A stretch of 64,000 nt of DNA from Thermoproteota archaeon (GCA_030550585.1 JAUQPB010000001.1:610525-674524); one strand, 5' to 3'; positions 43,451-52,368 are shown, numbered from the stretch's first letter. Translations and numbers: made by a program. Notes: generated from the letters alone by a model not told the origin.

Positions 43451-46021
43451 TTACAACATATCTCTAACTATCTTTAAGCTCTTCTCATCTAAGTCACTTA
43501 GTAAAGCCTCGAAGAGATTGTCATGTCTATCCCTCATAATTATCTTATCTCTGAATATCATTATACTTCTCCTCCCATAAGTCTCAATAGTTGTTAGACC
43601 ACTATTTGTTTCCAGCTCCCACAGTAGATAATCTCCTTTGAAATCCACTCTTCTAATCCTCCTAACCTTGAAAACCTTGTTATTAAACTCGATGGCCTTT
43701 TCTAATACTTCTAAAGATTCTTTATCAAGTTTCCTATAATCATCGATTATAAGGATCTCTTTCTGATCGTCTGTGTAGAGCCCTACTACGTGTCTTGCTG
43801 TTATTGGGAATAGCAACTTGGGCGTCAAGTCTCTATATAAATTACCTTTATAAATCACATCTACCTTCGCCTTCGACTTATTTGATGGGAGAATCTTAAC
43901 TTCTTCAGCTTTAACTATGTTCATCTCCAGCGATTTCTTCTCCATCTCCTTCTTGGTCATGTCAACGAGTGTTAGAACCTCTTTCACATCACCTCCTATT
44001 AGCTGGTCCTTAAACATGTTGTACAGTTTGGAATTCTTGTTTAGTAGCAATGTTATGGGATCTCCTTCTTCGACTATAGAGCCATTTTCTAGCACAATAA
44101 CCTTGTCTGCTAATATAACCTCAAAAACGTTGTGTGTTATGAATATGGATGTCTTATCCTTTGTCACATTCATTATGGCCATGAATATCTCTCTCTCGTT
44201 TATAACATCAAGATTCGATGTAGCTTCGTCGAATAAGTATAGACTTGGGTTTAGCAGTATTGCTCTAGCTATTGCAAGTCTCTGTCTCTGTCCACCTGAC
44301 ACTTGAGAGCCTCTTTCCCCAAGTTGGGTGTCATAGGCAAATGGCATTTTAACTATTTCATCGTGTATCATCGCTATTTTGCATGCTCTCACAATATCTA
44401 CTGGGTTATACTCTTTTGCTCCATAAGCAACATTGTAGCCAACTGTTGTGTCGAAAAGAACAACTTCTTGAGGAACATAAGCCACTTTGCTTCTTAGACA
44501 TTTTGGATCAATGTCTCTAATATCATAGTCGTTTACTATTATTCTCCCTTCTTCAGCGTCGAAGTATCTGAGCAAGAGTTTTACAATTGTTGTTTTTCCA
44601 GAGTCGCTTCTACCAACTATTGCTATTTTCTCGCCCTTTCTAATAGACAAGTTGATATCCTTTAGAACTGGCGTTCTTGGGTCATAGCCAAAAGTTACAT
44701 CCTTAAACGATATACTCTCTATCCTGTCTATGCAGAGTCCTTTCCCAGTTCTTAGTGTAGGTGATAGTGATAGCAACTCTCTTATTCTCTCTGCAGAGAC
44801 AAGAGACTGTTGCATAGCTGGTATAAGGTTGCTCAAGTTGTTTACAATACCATAGAACTGAGATGCATATGATATGAAAGCTGTTATTGTTCCAAGCTCC
44901 ATTCTTTTGCCAAGCACTTGTAGTCCGCCGAACCACCATATCCCAACAGTAGCAATATTTAAGACGAAGCCTAGGAGGGGCCATGTCAGATTGTTTAGCT
45001 TAGCTATTGAAACATTGCTTTCATAGACTCTGTCAAGAAGAAATCTAAATTCTTGTGCTTCATTCTCTTCTTTCACAAAAGACTTTACGATGAGATAATT
45101 AGGAATTGTTTCATAGATTTTGGAGTAAAGCTCTGAGTTTCTACGCCAATTTGCATGCCATAGAAACCTAGATCTCTTCCTATAGTGAAGAACTAGCAGA
45201 ACTATTATTGGTGTTGGCAATAGTATGAATAGAGCTAATCTAGCATCCATATAGAACATAATGCTTCCAACAGCAACAATATTAAAGCTATTTGAAATGA
45301 CTGCTGGAACAGCCCATACAAGAAGCCAGTTAAGGCTATTAACATCATTAACTATCCTTGAGGTTAATCTACCCACACCAATAGCCTCGATCTGCGGCAA
45401 GTCAAGGCTCATTACATGGCGGTACAAGGTCTCTGAAAGATCTACAGTAACCTTGTATCCCAGTTTGCTGAGTACGAAACCACGATAAATTGTTGTAATA
45501 GCTATGGCAACATGGGTTGCAACAAGCGTTAGTATAATCGCTATGAACAGCGCTATAGAGGGGCTTGAAGCCAGTAAAACACTGTCTATGAGGATCTTCA
45601 TTAGATATGGCGGTAAAAGCCCTACGACCGTTAATAGAATCGATGTAGCTACACCTATCACCAAAGCCTTTTTATATTTGCTTAGAATACTCCAAAGCCA
45701 CTTCAAGGTTCCTACAGATGGCTTCTCAACCCTCTCCCTCTCAACAACAAACTTAGCCCCCTTGTTAAAAGAGTCTGCAAACCTCTTAAACTCCTCCTCC
45801 TTCCTCCTAGTAAAATAGGCAACATCGACCCTATCACCACCACGTGTAACAGCAACAAGCCTGCAGACACTAATGCCGCAAACAACATCAAGCCTAGCAA
45901 CATCGTCAACCCTATACAAAAGATTATCTCCACGCCACACACTTAGAGAAGCACCTTCAACTTTTACAACAAGCCTAGAAAACCTCAAATCCATATCAAG
46001 ATCTGTCTCAGCATAGCTCAT
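43451..46021 (-). CDS. ABC exporter with extra N-terminal domain and DUF1854-like C-terminus
   Basis: The product of about 856 residues has an unusual N-terminal domain (about 1-95) with beta-strands (LSVWRGDNLLYRVDDVARLDV). A six-helix exporter TMD follows (about 110-400), then an ABC domain with Walker A GRSDSGKTT, signature VSGGQRQR and Walker B LYLFDEATSNLD. The C-terminal 120 residues (RHVVGLYTDDQKEILIIDDYRKL; LLWELETNSGLTTIETYG) resemble DUF1854, known from bacterial transporters linked to cyanophycin metabolism. No cyanophycin gene is visible. The likely function is export of an unknown molecule. ATG 46021 is preferred; GGTG lies six bases before it. Confidence 0.82.
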   Translation of the reverse strand: MSYAETDLDMDLRFSRLVVKVEGASLSVWRGDNLLYRVDDVARLDVVCGISVCRLVAVTRGGDRVDVAYFTRRKEEEFKRFADSFNKGAKFVVERERVEKPSVGTLKWLWSILSKYKKALVIGVATSILLTVVGLLPPYLMKILIDSVLLASSPSIALFIAIILTLVATHVAIAITTIYRGFVLSKLGYKVTVDLSETLYRHVMSLDLPQIEAIGVGRLTSRIVNDVNSLNWLLVWAVPAVISNSFNIVAVGSIMFYMDARLALFILLPTPIIVLLVLHYRKRSRFLWHANWRRNSELYSKIYETIPNYLIVKSFVKEENEAQEFRFLLDRVYESNVSIAKLNNLTWPLLGFVLNIATVGIWWFGGLQVLGKRMELGTITAFISYASQFYGIVNNLSNLIPAMQQSLVSAERIRELLSLSPTLRTGKGLCIDRIESISFKDVTFGYDPRTPVLKDINLSIRKGEKIAIVGRSDSGKTTIVKLLLRYFDAEEGRIIVNDYDIRDIDPKCLRSKVAYVPQEVVLFDTTVGYNVAYGAKEYNPVDIVRACKIAMIHDEIVKMPFAYDTQLGERGSQVSGGQRQRLAIARAILLNPSLYLFDEATSNLDVINEREIFMAIMNVTKDKTSIFITHNVFEVILADKVIVLENGSIVEEGDPITLLLNKNSKLYNMFKDQLIGGDVKEVLTLVDMTKKEMEKKSLEMNIVKAEEVKILPSNKSKAKVDVIYKGNLYRDLTPKLLFPITARHVVGLYTDDQKEILIIDDYRKLDKESLEVLEKAIEFNNKVFKVRRIRRVDFKGDYLLWELETNSGLTTIETYGRRSIMIFRDKIIMRDRHDNLFEALLSDLDEKSLKIVRDML

Positions 46022-46059
46022 GCAAAGCACCTAAATACAAACATAGCACACAAAAATAC

Positions 46060-46073
46060 AAATTTTAAAATTT
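46060..46073 (-). promoter_or_regulatory. Palindromic AT-rich promoter of the ABC exporter
   Basis: AAATTTTAAAATTT is a perfect 14-base palindrome about 40-50 bases upstream of the exporter start. It probably serves as its TATA element. The rest of the 46031-46194 gap shows no gene. Confidence 0.4.
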
Positions 46074-46194
46074 GATGGCGCCAGCAAATATAATTGCATA
46101 TTCTAAGCCAAACACCTTTTTCAAATGTAAGTTGCAAAGAACTTGGATACAACTTGATCTACGCTTGCTAAACTAGGTCTTCTCTTGTGGAGAA

Positions 46195-47340
46195 CTAGTA
46201 GTAGTTTCCAAGTAGCCATTTATTTCCTATGTAAACTCTTTTTAAACTCGCTTCATGGGCTGTCTCAATTGCTTTTTTGGCATGTGATATGCTTGTTGGT
46301 GGGAGGTCTTTTAGTAGGTGGTCTGGGTGGAAGGCTAGGAATATCACAGGGGTTTCAGGGTCTATAGATGCTATATACTCTGCTATTCCTCTTATCTCGA
46401 CCTCGTCTATGTATCCCGGAACTAGGAGAACGCTTATTACCAAGAGCGGTATCTCCCTCCTCTTCTTAGCCATTTCGCTAACAATTTTCACATTCTCTTT
46501 TATCCTATCAACAGCTTTTTTACCATCCACACCTGTAAGGGCTTGGTAGACAGATGGTGTCCACGCCTTCCAATCTATTTTGACAATACCCCCGCTCTCA
46601 AGACTCAGCCTAGCCATTTCGCTCATTATAGACGGGTTTTCGAGCCCGTTCGTCTCCCAGCATATCCTCTTTACAGCACCTCTTCTTCTAGCCTCTTCAA
46701 CAATCTTTCTAGAGACCTTTAAAGCGTATACAGTGTGGGGTCCTGGATCCCCGCCGAAGTAGCACACACATGTAACCCTGCTTGCCATGGCCGCTTCGAA
46801 TAGCTCCTCCTCAGACACTCTAAACCTCGCTCTCTGAGCACCATCCACAACAATGTTTTTATGCTCCCAATTCTGGCAAAACACGCAGTTCAAGTTGCAG
46901 CCAGCAAAGAAGACAGCTAGGTTGTAAAAGCCGTGCTCAACACCATTGCGAAGAGCGTACTTGGGGTAGCCAGCACCCGTGTAAGCAGGGCAAACAGGTG
47001 TTGCAACACAGTTTGTTGGCAGGGGATCTAGATAGTAGTGCAGAACCCCCTTGCCAAAACCCTCGACAGGCTGTAGAAAACCGCCTTTGTTTGTCCAAAC
47101 ACCACAAAAGCCAACACCATTCAAAGGTATGACACATTCATTTGCACAAAAACTGCATTTAACTCCTCCAGAGCTCTTCGGAGCCTCGAGGGGGAGCCCA
47201 AGACCAATTCTATACGATTTGTGAACAGACATTGCAATGGGTAGAGCCTCCCCAGCTCTAGACCTCAAACAATCTACGCAAACACCAATAATGCTACTAA
47301 CAGTCTTAGAAGACTTTCCACAGACTCTACAAACACCCAT
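46195..47340 (-). CDS. Radical SAM protein, AmrS/PflA-like
   Basis: The product of about 381 residues starts with a Cys-rich zinc-ribbon-like region (CRVCGKS...CVDCLRS and CSFCANEC...GFCG). A radical SAM cluster motif, GCNLNCVFCQNWEH, follows, then FGGDPGPHTV and CWETNG. This resembles pyruvate-formate-lyase-activating-like and AMMECR1/MEMO1-linked radical SAM enzymes. Neither partner gene is beside it. The reaction is unknown. ATG 47340 or GTG 47370 could be the start. Confidence 0.82.
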   Translation of the reverse strand: MGVCRVCGKSSKTVSSIIGVCVDCLRSRAGEALPIAMSVHKSYRIGLGLPLEAPKSSGGVKCSFCANECVIPLNGVGFCGVWTNKGGFLQPVEGFGKGVLHYYLDPLPTNCVATPVCPAYTGAGYPKYALRNGVEHGFYNLAVFFAGCNLNCVFCQNWEHKNIVVDGAQRARFRVSEEELFEAAMASRVTCVCYFGGDPGPHTVYALKVSRKIVEEARRRGAVKRICWETNGLENPSIMSEMARLSLESGGIVKIDWKAWTPSVYQALTGVDGKKAVDRIKENVKIVSEMAKKRREIPLLVISVLLVPGYIDEVEIRGIAEYIASIDPETPVIFLAFHPDHLLKDLPPTSISHAKKAIETAHEASLKRVYIGNKWLLGNYY

Positions 47341-47478
47341 GCCACAGACCACTGATCGATAAATAGACACTAGCTATCCAGACTATAAAAACAGTGTTGA
47401 CAGATCGAATAGCAAGCTACTGTCGCATAAAAGCAGATAAGCTTTGGGCAAGCCACAGCAATTGACTGGTGGATCGAC

Positions 47479-48045
47479 TTGGGCGAAGCAACACTATGGA
47501 CACTCTTCATAACATTTTTGAAAATCGGCGCTGTTATGTTTGGCGGTGGACAGGCGATGATCCCCATTCTCAGATACGAGGTTGTTGTACGCAACCAGTG
47601 GCTCTCCGAAGAGGAGTTCCTAGATCTTGTTGCAATAGCAGAGTCGACCCCAGGGCCAATAGCAGTTAACGCCGCTACATATATAGGCTACAAAACTTGT
47701 GGCCCGATAGGCTCTCTCATAGCAACAATAGCTGTGATACTACCAGCCTTCCTAACAATACTCGCCATAGCCATGGCGCTACAGAGGTTTTACCAAAACT
47801 ATATTGTTAGAAGCGTCTTGAACGGGATTAGAGCAGCTGTGATAGGCCTCTTCGCAGCAGCCCTACTAACAGTTGTTAGAGGCATATACAAAGGGCTACA
47901 ACCAATCTCAGCAGCAACAACAACAGTGATAGCCATAGCAGTATTCATATCAATCACAATATTCGATGTAGATCCAATAATACTCATCATCGCATCAGCA
48001 ATAGCAGGCCTAGTATTGGGGCTTTTGGGTGTCTGGAATCTGTAA
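47479..48045 (+). CDS. Short-chain CHR (chromate) family transporter
   Basis: The 188-residue single CHR domain shows the family motifs FKIGAVMFGGGQAMIP, ESTPGPIAVNAATYIGY and about six helices. Short CHR proteins usually occur as a pair of half transporters; only one is present here, so it may form a homodimer. Chromate or another oxyanion is the presumed substrate. The start is TTG 47479 with GGTGGAT upstream. Confidence 0.85.
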   Translation: MGEATLWTLFITFLKIGAVMFGGGQAMIPILRYEVVVRNQWLSEEEFLDLVAIAESTPGPIAVNAATYIGYKTCGPIGSLIATIAVILPAFLTILAIAMALQRFYQNYIVRSVLNGIRAAVIGLFAAALLTVVRGIYKGLQPISAATTTVIAIAVFISITIFDVDPIILIIASAIAGLVLGLLGVWNL

Positions 48046-48051
48046 ATATGC

Positions 48052-48318
48052 CTATCTATGTCTAGACCTAGCCAGATGTAGTATCAGAGCAAAGAGTATG
48101 TGAAGGCCGATAGCAAGACATGTAACGGCCAAGCCAACAAACACATAGAACAGTATATCGCTTTGAAATGTGGAGAGGTAGAGCAGTATAGTGCCTATAA
48201 CGATGAAGGCTATAGACTCGAAAAATATGATAATCAGAGAGGAGTTTGAAGAAGATATGCCAGAAGAGGTGTTTGAAGACAAAAAAATATTTTTGTTTTT
48301 GGGTTTCAAGCTAACCAC
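48052..48318 (-). CDS. Small membrane protein downstream of archaellin
   Basis: The 88-residue product has a Ser/Asn-rich N-terminus and two membrane helices (about 27-48 and 54-80), ending in a basic tail (HLARSRHR). It lies 20 bases after the archaellin stop on the same strand, so the two are probably co-transcribed. No homology is recognised. It may be an archaellum accessory protein or unrelated. Confidence 0.5.
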   Translation of the reverse strand: MVSLKPKNKNIFLSSNTSSGISSSNSSLIIIFFESIAFIVIGTILLYLSTFQSDILFYVFVGLAVTCLAIGLHILFALILHLARSRHR

Positions 48319-48338
48319 GTTGACAGTCTTTCCTAAGG

Positions 48339-49007
48339 CTAGCCAAGATCTATAACACTATACGCTAAAGACGCTGGAACAGTCCTCTCAACAGTTAAAG
48401 CAGCACCAATCGGAGGCTTAATCTCAACCTTAAAGACATCATATGGCTTAAGACCAGCTGCAGTTGGTGCACTAAGAGCTGTTGCTAGTGTTGGGAAGTG
48501 AATTACAACCAAAACCTTTTCGCCAGGCTGCAACACAGTATCTCCGTTGTTTCCGGGTCCCCAGACTACTATAACACCATTGCTTGCTCCGCTTGCATGA
48601 TTACATAGGGTGTTTATATCATAACCCTCCACACTAGTTACTGCTTGATTCTTATCGCTATAGAGGTTTGTGCCAGCCATCTTGTTTATTACCCATACTG
48701 CTATGTCTGCTTTTCCTGGTGTTAAATCGACGTCTTTTTGTCCTGCTGATAGTCTAACTGGTATTATGACACATGTCACTTCTTGGTTAGTTGTATCTAC
48801 CTTTGCTAGTACTGTTCCGTCTACTTCTAGTGAGCTGCTTGCTTGTGCTAGGCCCTGGGCCATAACCTCTTTGCTTCTCTGCGTTGTGTAAAAGCCCATG
48901 TTTAGTGCTACAAAGGCTAGTGCAGCAGCCACTACAACAAATGCTATTAGCACTATAGCAGCCTCAATACCCACAATACCCCTCAACAGTCTCGTTCTCA
49001 TTTTCAT
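48339..49007 (-). CDS. arlB: Archaellin
   Basis: The product of 222 residues starts MKMRTRLLRG followed by IVGIEAAIVLIAFVVVAAALAFVALNMGF, a class III signal with the conserved Gly cleavage site. The archaellin ATQ-like helix (TTQRSKEVMAQGLAQASSSLE) follows, then a beta-rich outer domain. ATG 49007 has AGGTGAACC just before it, which decides against the upstream GTG 49016. It is the filament subunit of the archaellum and is expressed divergently from the rest of the cluster. Only one archaellin gene is visible. Confidence 0.93.
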   Translation of the reverse strand: MKMRTRLLRGIVGIEAAIVLIAFVVVAAALAFVALNMGFYTTQRSKEVMAQGLAQASSSLEVDGTVLAKVDTTNQEVTCVIIPVRLSAGQKDVDLTPGKADIAVWVINKMAGTNLYSDKNQAVTSVEGYDINTLCNHASGASNGVIVVWGPGNNGDTVLQPGEKVLVVIHFPTLATALSAPTAAGLKPYDVFKVEIKPPIGAALTVERTVPASLAYSVIDLG

Positions 49008-49060
49008 CTGGTTCACCTATCCCAAGAAATTTGACACCCCTCAAGAATATTCAAAAGTAG

Positions 49061-49083
49061 TGCATAAAGGCGACCACACGCCT
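49061..49083 (-). promoter_or_regulatory. Archaellin promoter with overlapping inverted repeat
   Basis: On the minus strand a TATA-like CCTTTATGCA lies about 55 bases before the arlB ATG. Overlapping its upstream side is AGGCG-6 nt-CGCCT (49068-49072 and 49079-49083). This is a candidate operator; an ArnR-like regulator is encoded a few hundred bases away. Confidence 0.4.
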
Positions 49084-49184
49084 AGAACAACAAACAAATC
49101 AAGCAATAGAATGCGGAGACGCCAGCACGCTAATATGTAGCCCTCTGTTTTGTTCAAGGTGTTTGCTACTGCTACTACTGCGGG

Positions 49185-49197
49185 TTTCTATAAATAG
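49185..49197 (+). promoter_or_regulatory. Promoter of the archaellum operon
   Basis: TTTCTATAAATAG is a good TATA box predicting transcription from about 49217. This lies upstream of the first gene at 49274 and rules out longer starts such as 49163 for that gene. Confidence 0.55.
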
Positions 49198-49273
49198 CCT
49201 CTTTTGGGGTCTCTTCTTCCCAGCTGTTTCTGTTTCTTTGTCTACTGCCACATGTTTTCTAGTGGGAGTGAAA

Positions 49274-49528
49274 ATGGGTTTAGCCAAAGAGCTTGCTGTT
49301 ATTAGGGATGCTAGCGGTGTGGTTGATGTAGATGTTGAGTGTGCTGATAATAGGGTAGTTGTTAGGGTCACTTTCTTGGGCTCTGTCTCGGTGGGTGAGA
49401 TTGGTAGGGCTGTTGGTGCTTTGGCAAGGGTTTTCAAGGGCTATAGACTGTCTGGTGTCAGCATATCCTCTCCCAGCTTCATCGACGTTTTTATAGAGTT
49501 TGTTAGGGGTGGTGATAGGGATGGATAG
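49274..49528 (+). CDS. Small unknown protein, first gene of the archaellum operon
   Basis: The 84-residue product has a beta-alpha-beta pattern (VVDVDVECADNRVVVRVTFLG; EIGRAVGALARVFKGYRL; SFIDVFIEFVRGG) and no membrane segment. ATG 49274 has GGGAGTG just upstream. It overlaps the next gene by eight bases (ATGGATAG), implying translational coupling to the ArnR-like regulator. No family is recognised. It could be a ligand-binding or anti-regulator subunit; that is inference from position alone. Confidence 0.65.
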   Translation: MGLAKELAVIRDASGVVDVDVECADNRVVVRVTFLGSVSVGEIGRAVGALARVFKGYRLSGVSISSPSFIDVFIEFVRGGDRDG

Positions 49529-50447
49529 CTTTGACAGCGTTCCCAACCAGGTTGGCGGTAGTGGTCTGCTAGGCTTAGACTCTAGGCTACAGGTTTTGAG
49601 GGAGCTCGACTCTGTCATAGATTTTGCTAGGGGGTTTCTACAGCTAAGAATTGTTCTATGCCTCGGTATAAAGGGCCCTATGACCAGCAGGGACATAGCG
49701 TCTGTTCTTGGCGAGAGGCAGAAGTCTGTTCTTGACGCTATTAGAAAGCTCGTTTCGAAGGGGCTAATTGTCAAGGAGTCTGATGGTGGGCTGGACCTAT
49801 ACAAGCTTTCTGACACTGGATTGGATTTCTATAGAAAGCTCCAAAATGTTGTTGGCGATGGCTGGAGACATAGGATTTCTAGAGAGGAGAGAAGGGAGAT
49901 GATACTAGACATAGCATCTGCAATGACCAAATACACGCATTTGATGGATGCTCTAATAGCTGTTGCAACCAGCAAAAATGGTGAGCTACCTCTTGCTGAT
50001 ATAGCAGATGCTATGAAGCTTAGCATAGACAGGGCCAAGACATACATAGAGATGTTTAGCGACAAGAGAAATGGTGTAAGAATATTTAAGAGAGTTGAGA
50101 GAAACTCTAAGATGTTGGAAAAGCTAGCCAAGATACTCAAGCCCCTTGGTATAAACATAAAAACATCTGTTGTAGTGTACAAGATTACGGAGGAGGGGCT
50201 AACAATATTCTATAAACAGCCATACTACCTCAAATACAAGAAGAGCTTGGCCAGCAGAATAGTTACAAAAATTTTCGGATCGGCGCACCCAAGGATAGTG
50301 CTGAAGAGGATGTCGATAGCAATGCTCGCAGCAACCCTGGCAATCGCCATAATAGCACTGGCTATCAGAACATCATTATCACTTGCTTTATTTGGTAGCG
50401 TGGCATTTGCAACAACATTGATGTACATAGGCTATAAAGCTATCTAG
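49521..50447 (+). CDS. ArnR-like membrane-bound winged-helix regulator
   Basis: The 308-residue product has an N-terminal winged helix (GPMTSRDIASVLGERQKSVLDAIRKLVSKGLI). A second HTH-like region (ELPLADIADAMKLSIDRAKTYIEM) follows, and two C-terminal helices (about 250-272 and 278-298). The order HTH then two terminal helices matches ArnR/ArnR1 of Sulfolobus acidocaldarius, which activate archaellin expression. Its place next to arlB and arlG-J supports the same role. ATG 49521 is preferred to the TTG at 49500. A likely target is the inverted repeat upstream of arlB. Confidence 0.75.
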   Translation: MDSFDSVPNQVGGSGLLGLDSRLQVLRELDSVIDFARGFLQLRIVLCLGIKGPMTSRDIASVLGERQKSVLDAIRKLVSKGLIVKESDGGLDLYKLSDTGLDFYRKLQNVVGDGWRHRISREERREMILDIASAMTKYTHLMDALIAVATSKNGELPLADIADAMKLSIDRAKTYIEMFSDKRNGVRIFKRVERNSKMLEKLAKILKPLGINIKTSVVVYKITEEGLTIFYKQPYYLKYKKSLASRIVTKIFGSAHPRIVLKRMSIAMLAATLAIAIIALAIRTSLSLALFGSVAFATTLMYIGYKAI

Positions 50448-50462
50448 CAGGGGGACAAACCA

Positions 50463-51347
50463 ATGGCTGAGAACAGGGAGAAGAGAGCTGGTGAATGGCC
50501 GTGCAACTGCATTTTCTGTAGGGTATTTGTCCACCCATTTATGAGACGCAGGAAAACGGTTGAAAGCGTTGAAGAGGCTGTGGCTGTGGAGAGTTTAGTT
50601 GAGCAGCCTCCAACACCTCAAGAGGCTCAGAAGCCCCAAATAGATTTCAATGGGATTAAAGAGGCTGTTGCAGAGCATGTGACCCTAATTGTTGATTCTA
50701 AACTGAAGGAGTTTTCCTCTAGAATAGATGCTGTCGAGGAGGAGGTTAAAAAGGTTAGAGAGGACATGGTTAAGAGCATCGATGAAGTGAAGAGTGCTCT
50801 AGTGGATATAAGAGCTGCTGTCACTGAGATTGCAAATCCATTCAATGTTCTTAGAACATATGCTCAACAAAGTTCTCGAGGAGCTGCCCCAAAGCCAAAC
50901 CAGATCATAGAGAATTTTGAGAAGATGTTGGCAGGTATGTTGAAAAACGCTCCCCAGGAGTCTAGCGAGAGTGGGGAAAACCAGGGAGCAGCATCAGTTG
51001 AGGACATAGAGGCTATGTCAAAACAGGTTGTGTTAAAGGGGTACAAAAAACTTGGTTTATCAGGTCTGATAAAGCTTGTTAAATGGGTTGACGACATGTT
51101 GAATAGAGTTCCAAAAGAGGTTATAGAGGAGATAGCAAGGTTTATGAGAGCTGTGAACGCTGTTGATGAAGAGGATGAGAGGATCATTCTTAGCGTGATA
51201 GAGTTTGTGTACAAGGCTAGAAAGATTGGTTTGAAGATCAACGAGCAGATATTGCATATGTACAACTTGGCAAAGGTCTTTGGGATAGAGGATAGGGAGG
51301 CAAGTGAAGAGGTGTTAAAACTGACTATGAATAGCGAGGTTGGGTAG
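50463..51347 (+). CDS. Coiled-coil archaellum protein with ArlD/E-like C-terminal domain
   Basis: The 294-residue soluble protein has a CxCxxC motif at C14, C16 and C19. An acidic/Pro linker leads to a coiled coil (about 60-130, heptads in DAVEEEVKKVREDMVKSIDEV). A C-terminal helical domain (LIKLVKWVDDMLNRVPKEVIEEIARFM) resembles the ArlD/E motif of euryarchaeal archaellum accessory proteins. It holds the place of the crenarchaeal ArlX gene, immediately before arlG, but has no membrane helix. It probably belongs to the cytoplasmic ring around ArlH/I. The assignment is tentative. Confidence 0.65.
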   Translation: MAENREKRAGEWPCNCIFCRVFVHPFMRRRKTVESVEEAVAVESLVEQPPTPQEAQKPQIDFNGIKEAVAEHVTLIVDSKLKEFSSRIDAVEEEVKKVREDMVKSIDEVKSALVDIRAAVTEIANPFNVLRTYAQQSSRGAAPKPNQIIENFEKMLAGMLKNAPQESSESGENQGAASVEDIEAMSKQVVLKGYKKLGLSGLIKLVKWVDDMLNRVPKEVIEEIARFMRAVNAVDEEDERIILSVIEFVYKARKIGLKINEQILHMYNLAKVFGIEDREASEEVLKLTMNSEVG

Positions 51348-51352
51348 AGAAG

Positions 51353-51835
51353 ATGGTTTCTGAAAGCATAAACACAGCAATAATTGTGACAGCAGGGGTT
51401 ATACTAGCCGCCATGGTGTCAGCAGCCCTCCTATCACAGTTTGGTGTAATGGACTCTGCAATGAGGTTAACTGTTAAGAATGCTCAAGACAGGTTGCAGA
51501 CAGAAATAACAATAGTACTGGCATCCATAAACACCTCTACAACTAGGTACTTCGTCATATATGCAAAGAACGTGGGAGCAAGATCAATATCGTTGCAAGA
51601 GCTGATGCAAACAGATGTATATTTGAAAGACTCCTACAAAACAGTTTTGCTAACATACAATAGTGGTGGGGGGCCCGGAAAATGGAATTTCACAGAAACT
51701 GTTCCTGATGGGGTTTGGGGTGTAGGGGAAACAATAGTTATTAAAGCTTTTAACACAACATCATTCTCCATCCCAACAACAATAATAATCGCCCTTCCAA
51801 ATGGTGTTTCTGCAGAATATCAATACACTGGGTGA
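51353..51835 (+). CDS. arlG: Archaellum stator protein ArlG (FlaG)
   Basis: The 160-residue product has an N-terminal membrane helix (NTAIIVTAGVILAAMVSAALL) followed by a beta-sandwich (RYFVIYAKNVGARSISLQELM; WNFTETVPDGVWGVGETIVIKA) typical of FlaG. ArlG with ArlF forms the periplasmic stator that binds the S-layer. It ends overlapping the arlF start by four bases. Confidence 0.85.
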   Translation: MVSESINTAIIVTAGVILAAMVSAALLSQFGVMDSAMRLTVKNAQDRLQTEITIVLASINTSTTRYFVIYAKNVGARSISLQELMQTDVYLKDSYKTVLLTYNSGGGPGKWNFTETVPDGVWGVGETIVIKAFNTTSFSIPTTIIIALPNGVSAEYQYTG

Positions 51836-52362
51836 ACCACATGGGCAGGGGGATATCATCGCCAATATCAGCAGCGATAATAGGGTTCACAATAGTTGCT
51901 CTAGCCATATACACAACATATGTTACTGTCAATGCTATACTCCAGGTATATACAACACCTAGAGGCAACCAACATACGGAATGCGGATATATAAGGCTGG
52001 TGAATTCAACCCTATATCCCAATAATACGATTGAAATTGTTATTGAGAATGATGGTCCCAGCACAGTGGCTAGTCTAGATGATCTAGGCATGGCCCTAGT
52101 TCTATATGCGAATAGTAGCCAGTATACATACTCGCTTAGATACTGCGGCTCTCCAGCCCCTGGCTGCTGGGTTGCTGAGAGCATTGCTGTCGGCTCAAAA
52201 ACATTTGAGGCCTATAGTAAAAGACCTTTTAGACCTGGCGAAACGCTCTATGCAAAGGCTTTTCCACCAATACAGCTGACCTCTGCAGACTACAGCTATC
52301 TAGCTGTTTTTACAGGGTGTTCAAGGGCGGAGAGGGTTATTATTCCATTAAGTAGTGGGTGA
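51832..52362 (+). CDS. arlF: Archaellum stator protein ArlF (FlaF)
   Basis: The 176-residue product has an N-terminal helix after MGRGISSP and a C-terminal beta domain with FlaF-type strands (STLYPNNTIEIVIENDGPSTV; RPFRPGETLYAKAF). Four to five cysteines in the outer domain could form disulfides. GTG 51832 overlaps the arlG stop; ATG 51841 is an alternative start. Confidence 0.82.
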   Translation: MNHMGRGISSPISAAIIGFTIVALAIYTTYVTVNAILQVYTTPRGNQHTECGYIRLVNSTLYPNNTIEIVIENDGPSTVASLDDLGMALVLYANSSQYTYSLRYCGSPAPGCWVAESIAVGSKTFEAYSKRPFRPGETLYAKAFPPIQLTSADYSYLAVFTGCSRAERVIIPLSSG

Positions 52363-52368
52363 TGGTGC

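Noticed and set aside
49163..49273. N-terminal extension of the first archaellum-operon gene
   Set aside because: It would start upstream of the operon TATA box and encodes a composition unlike the rest of the protein.
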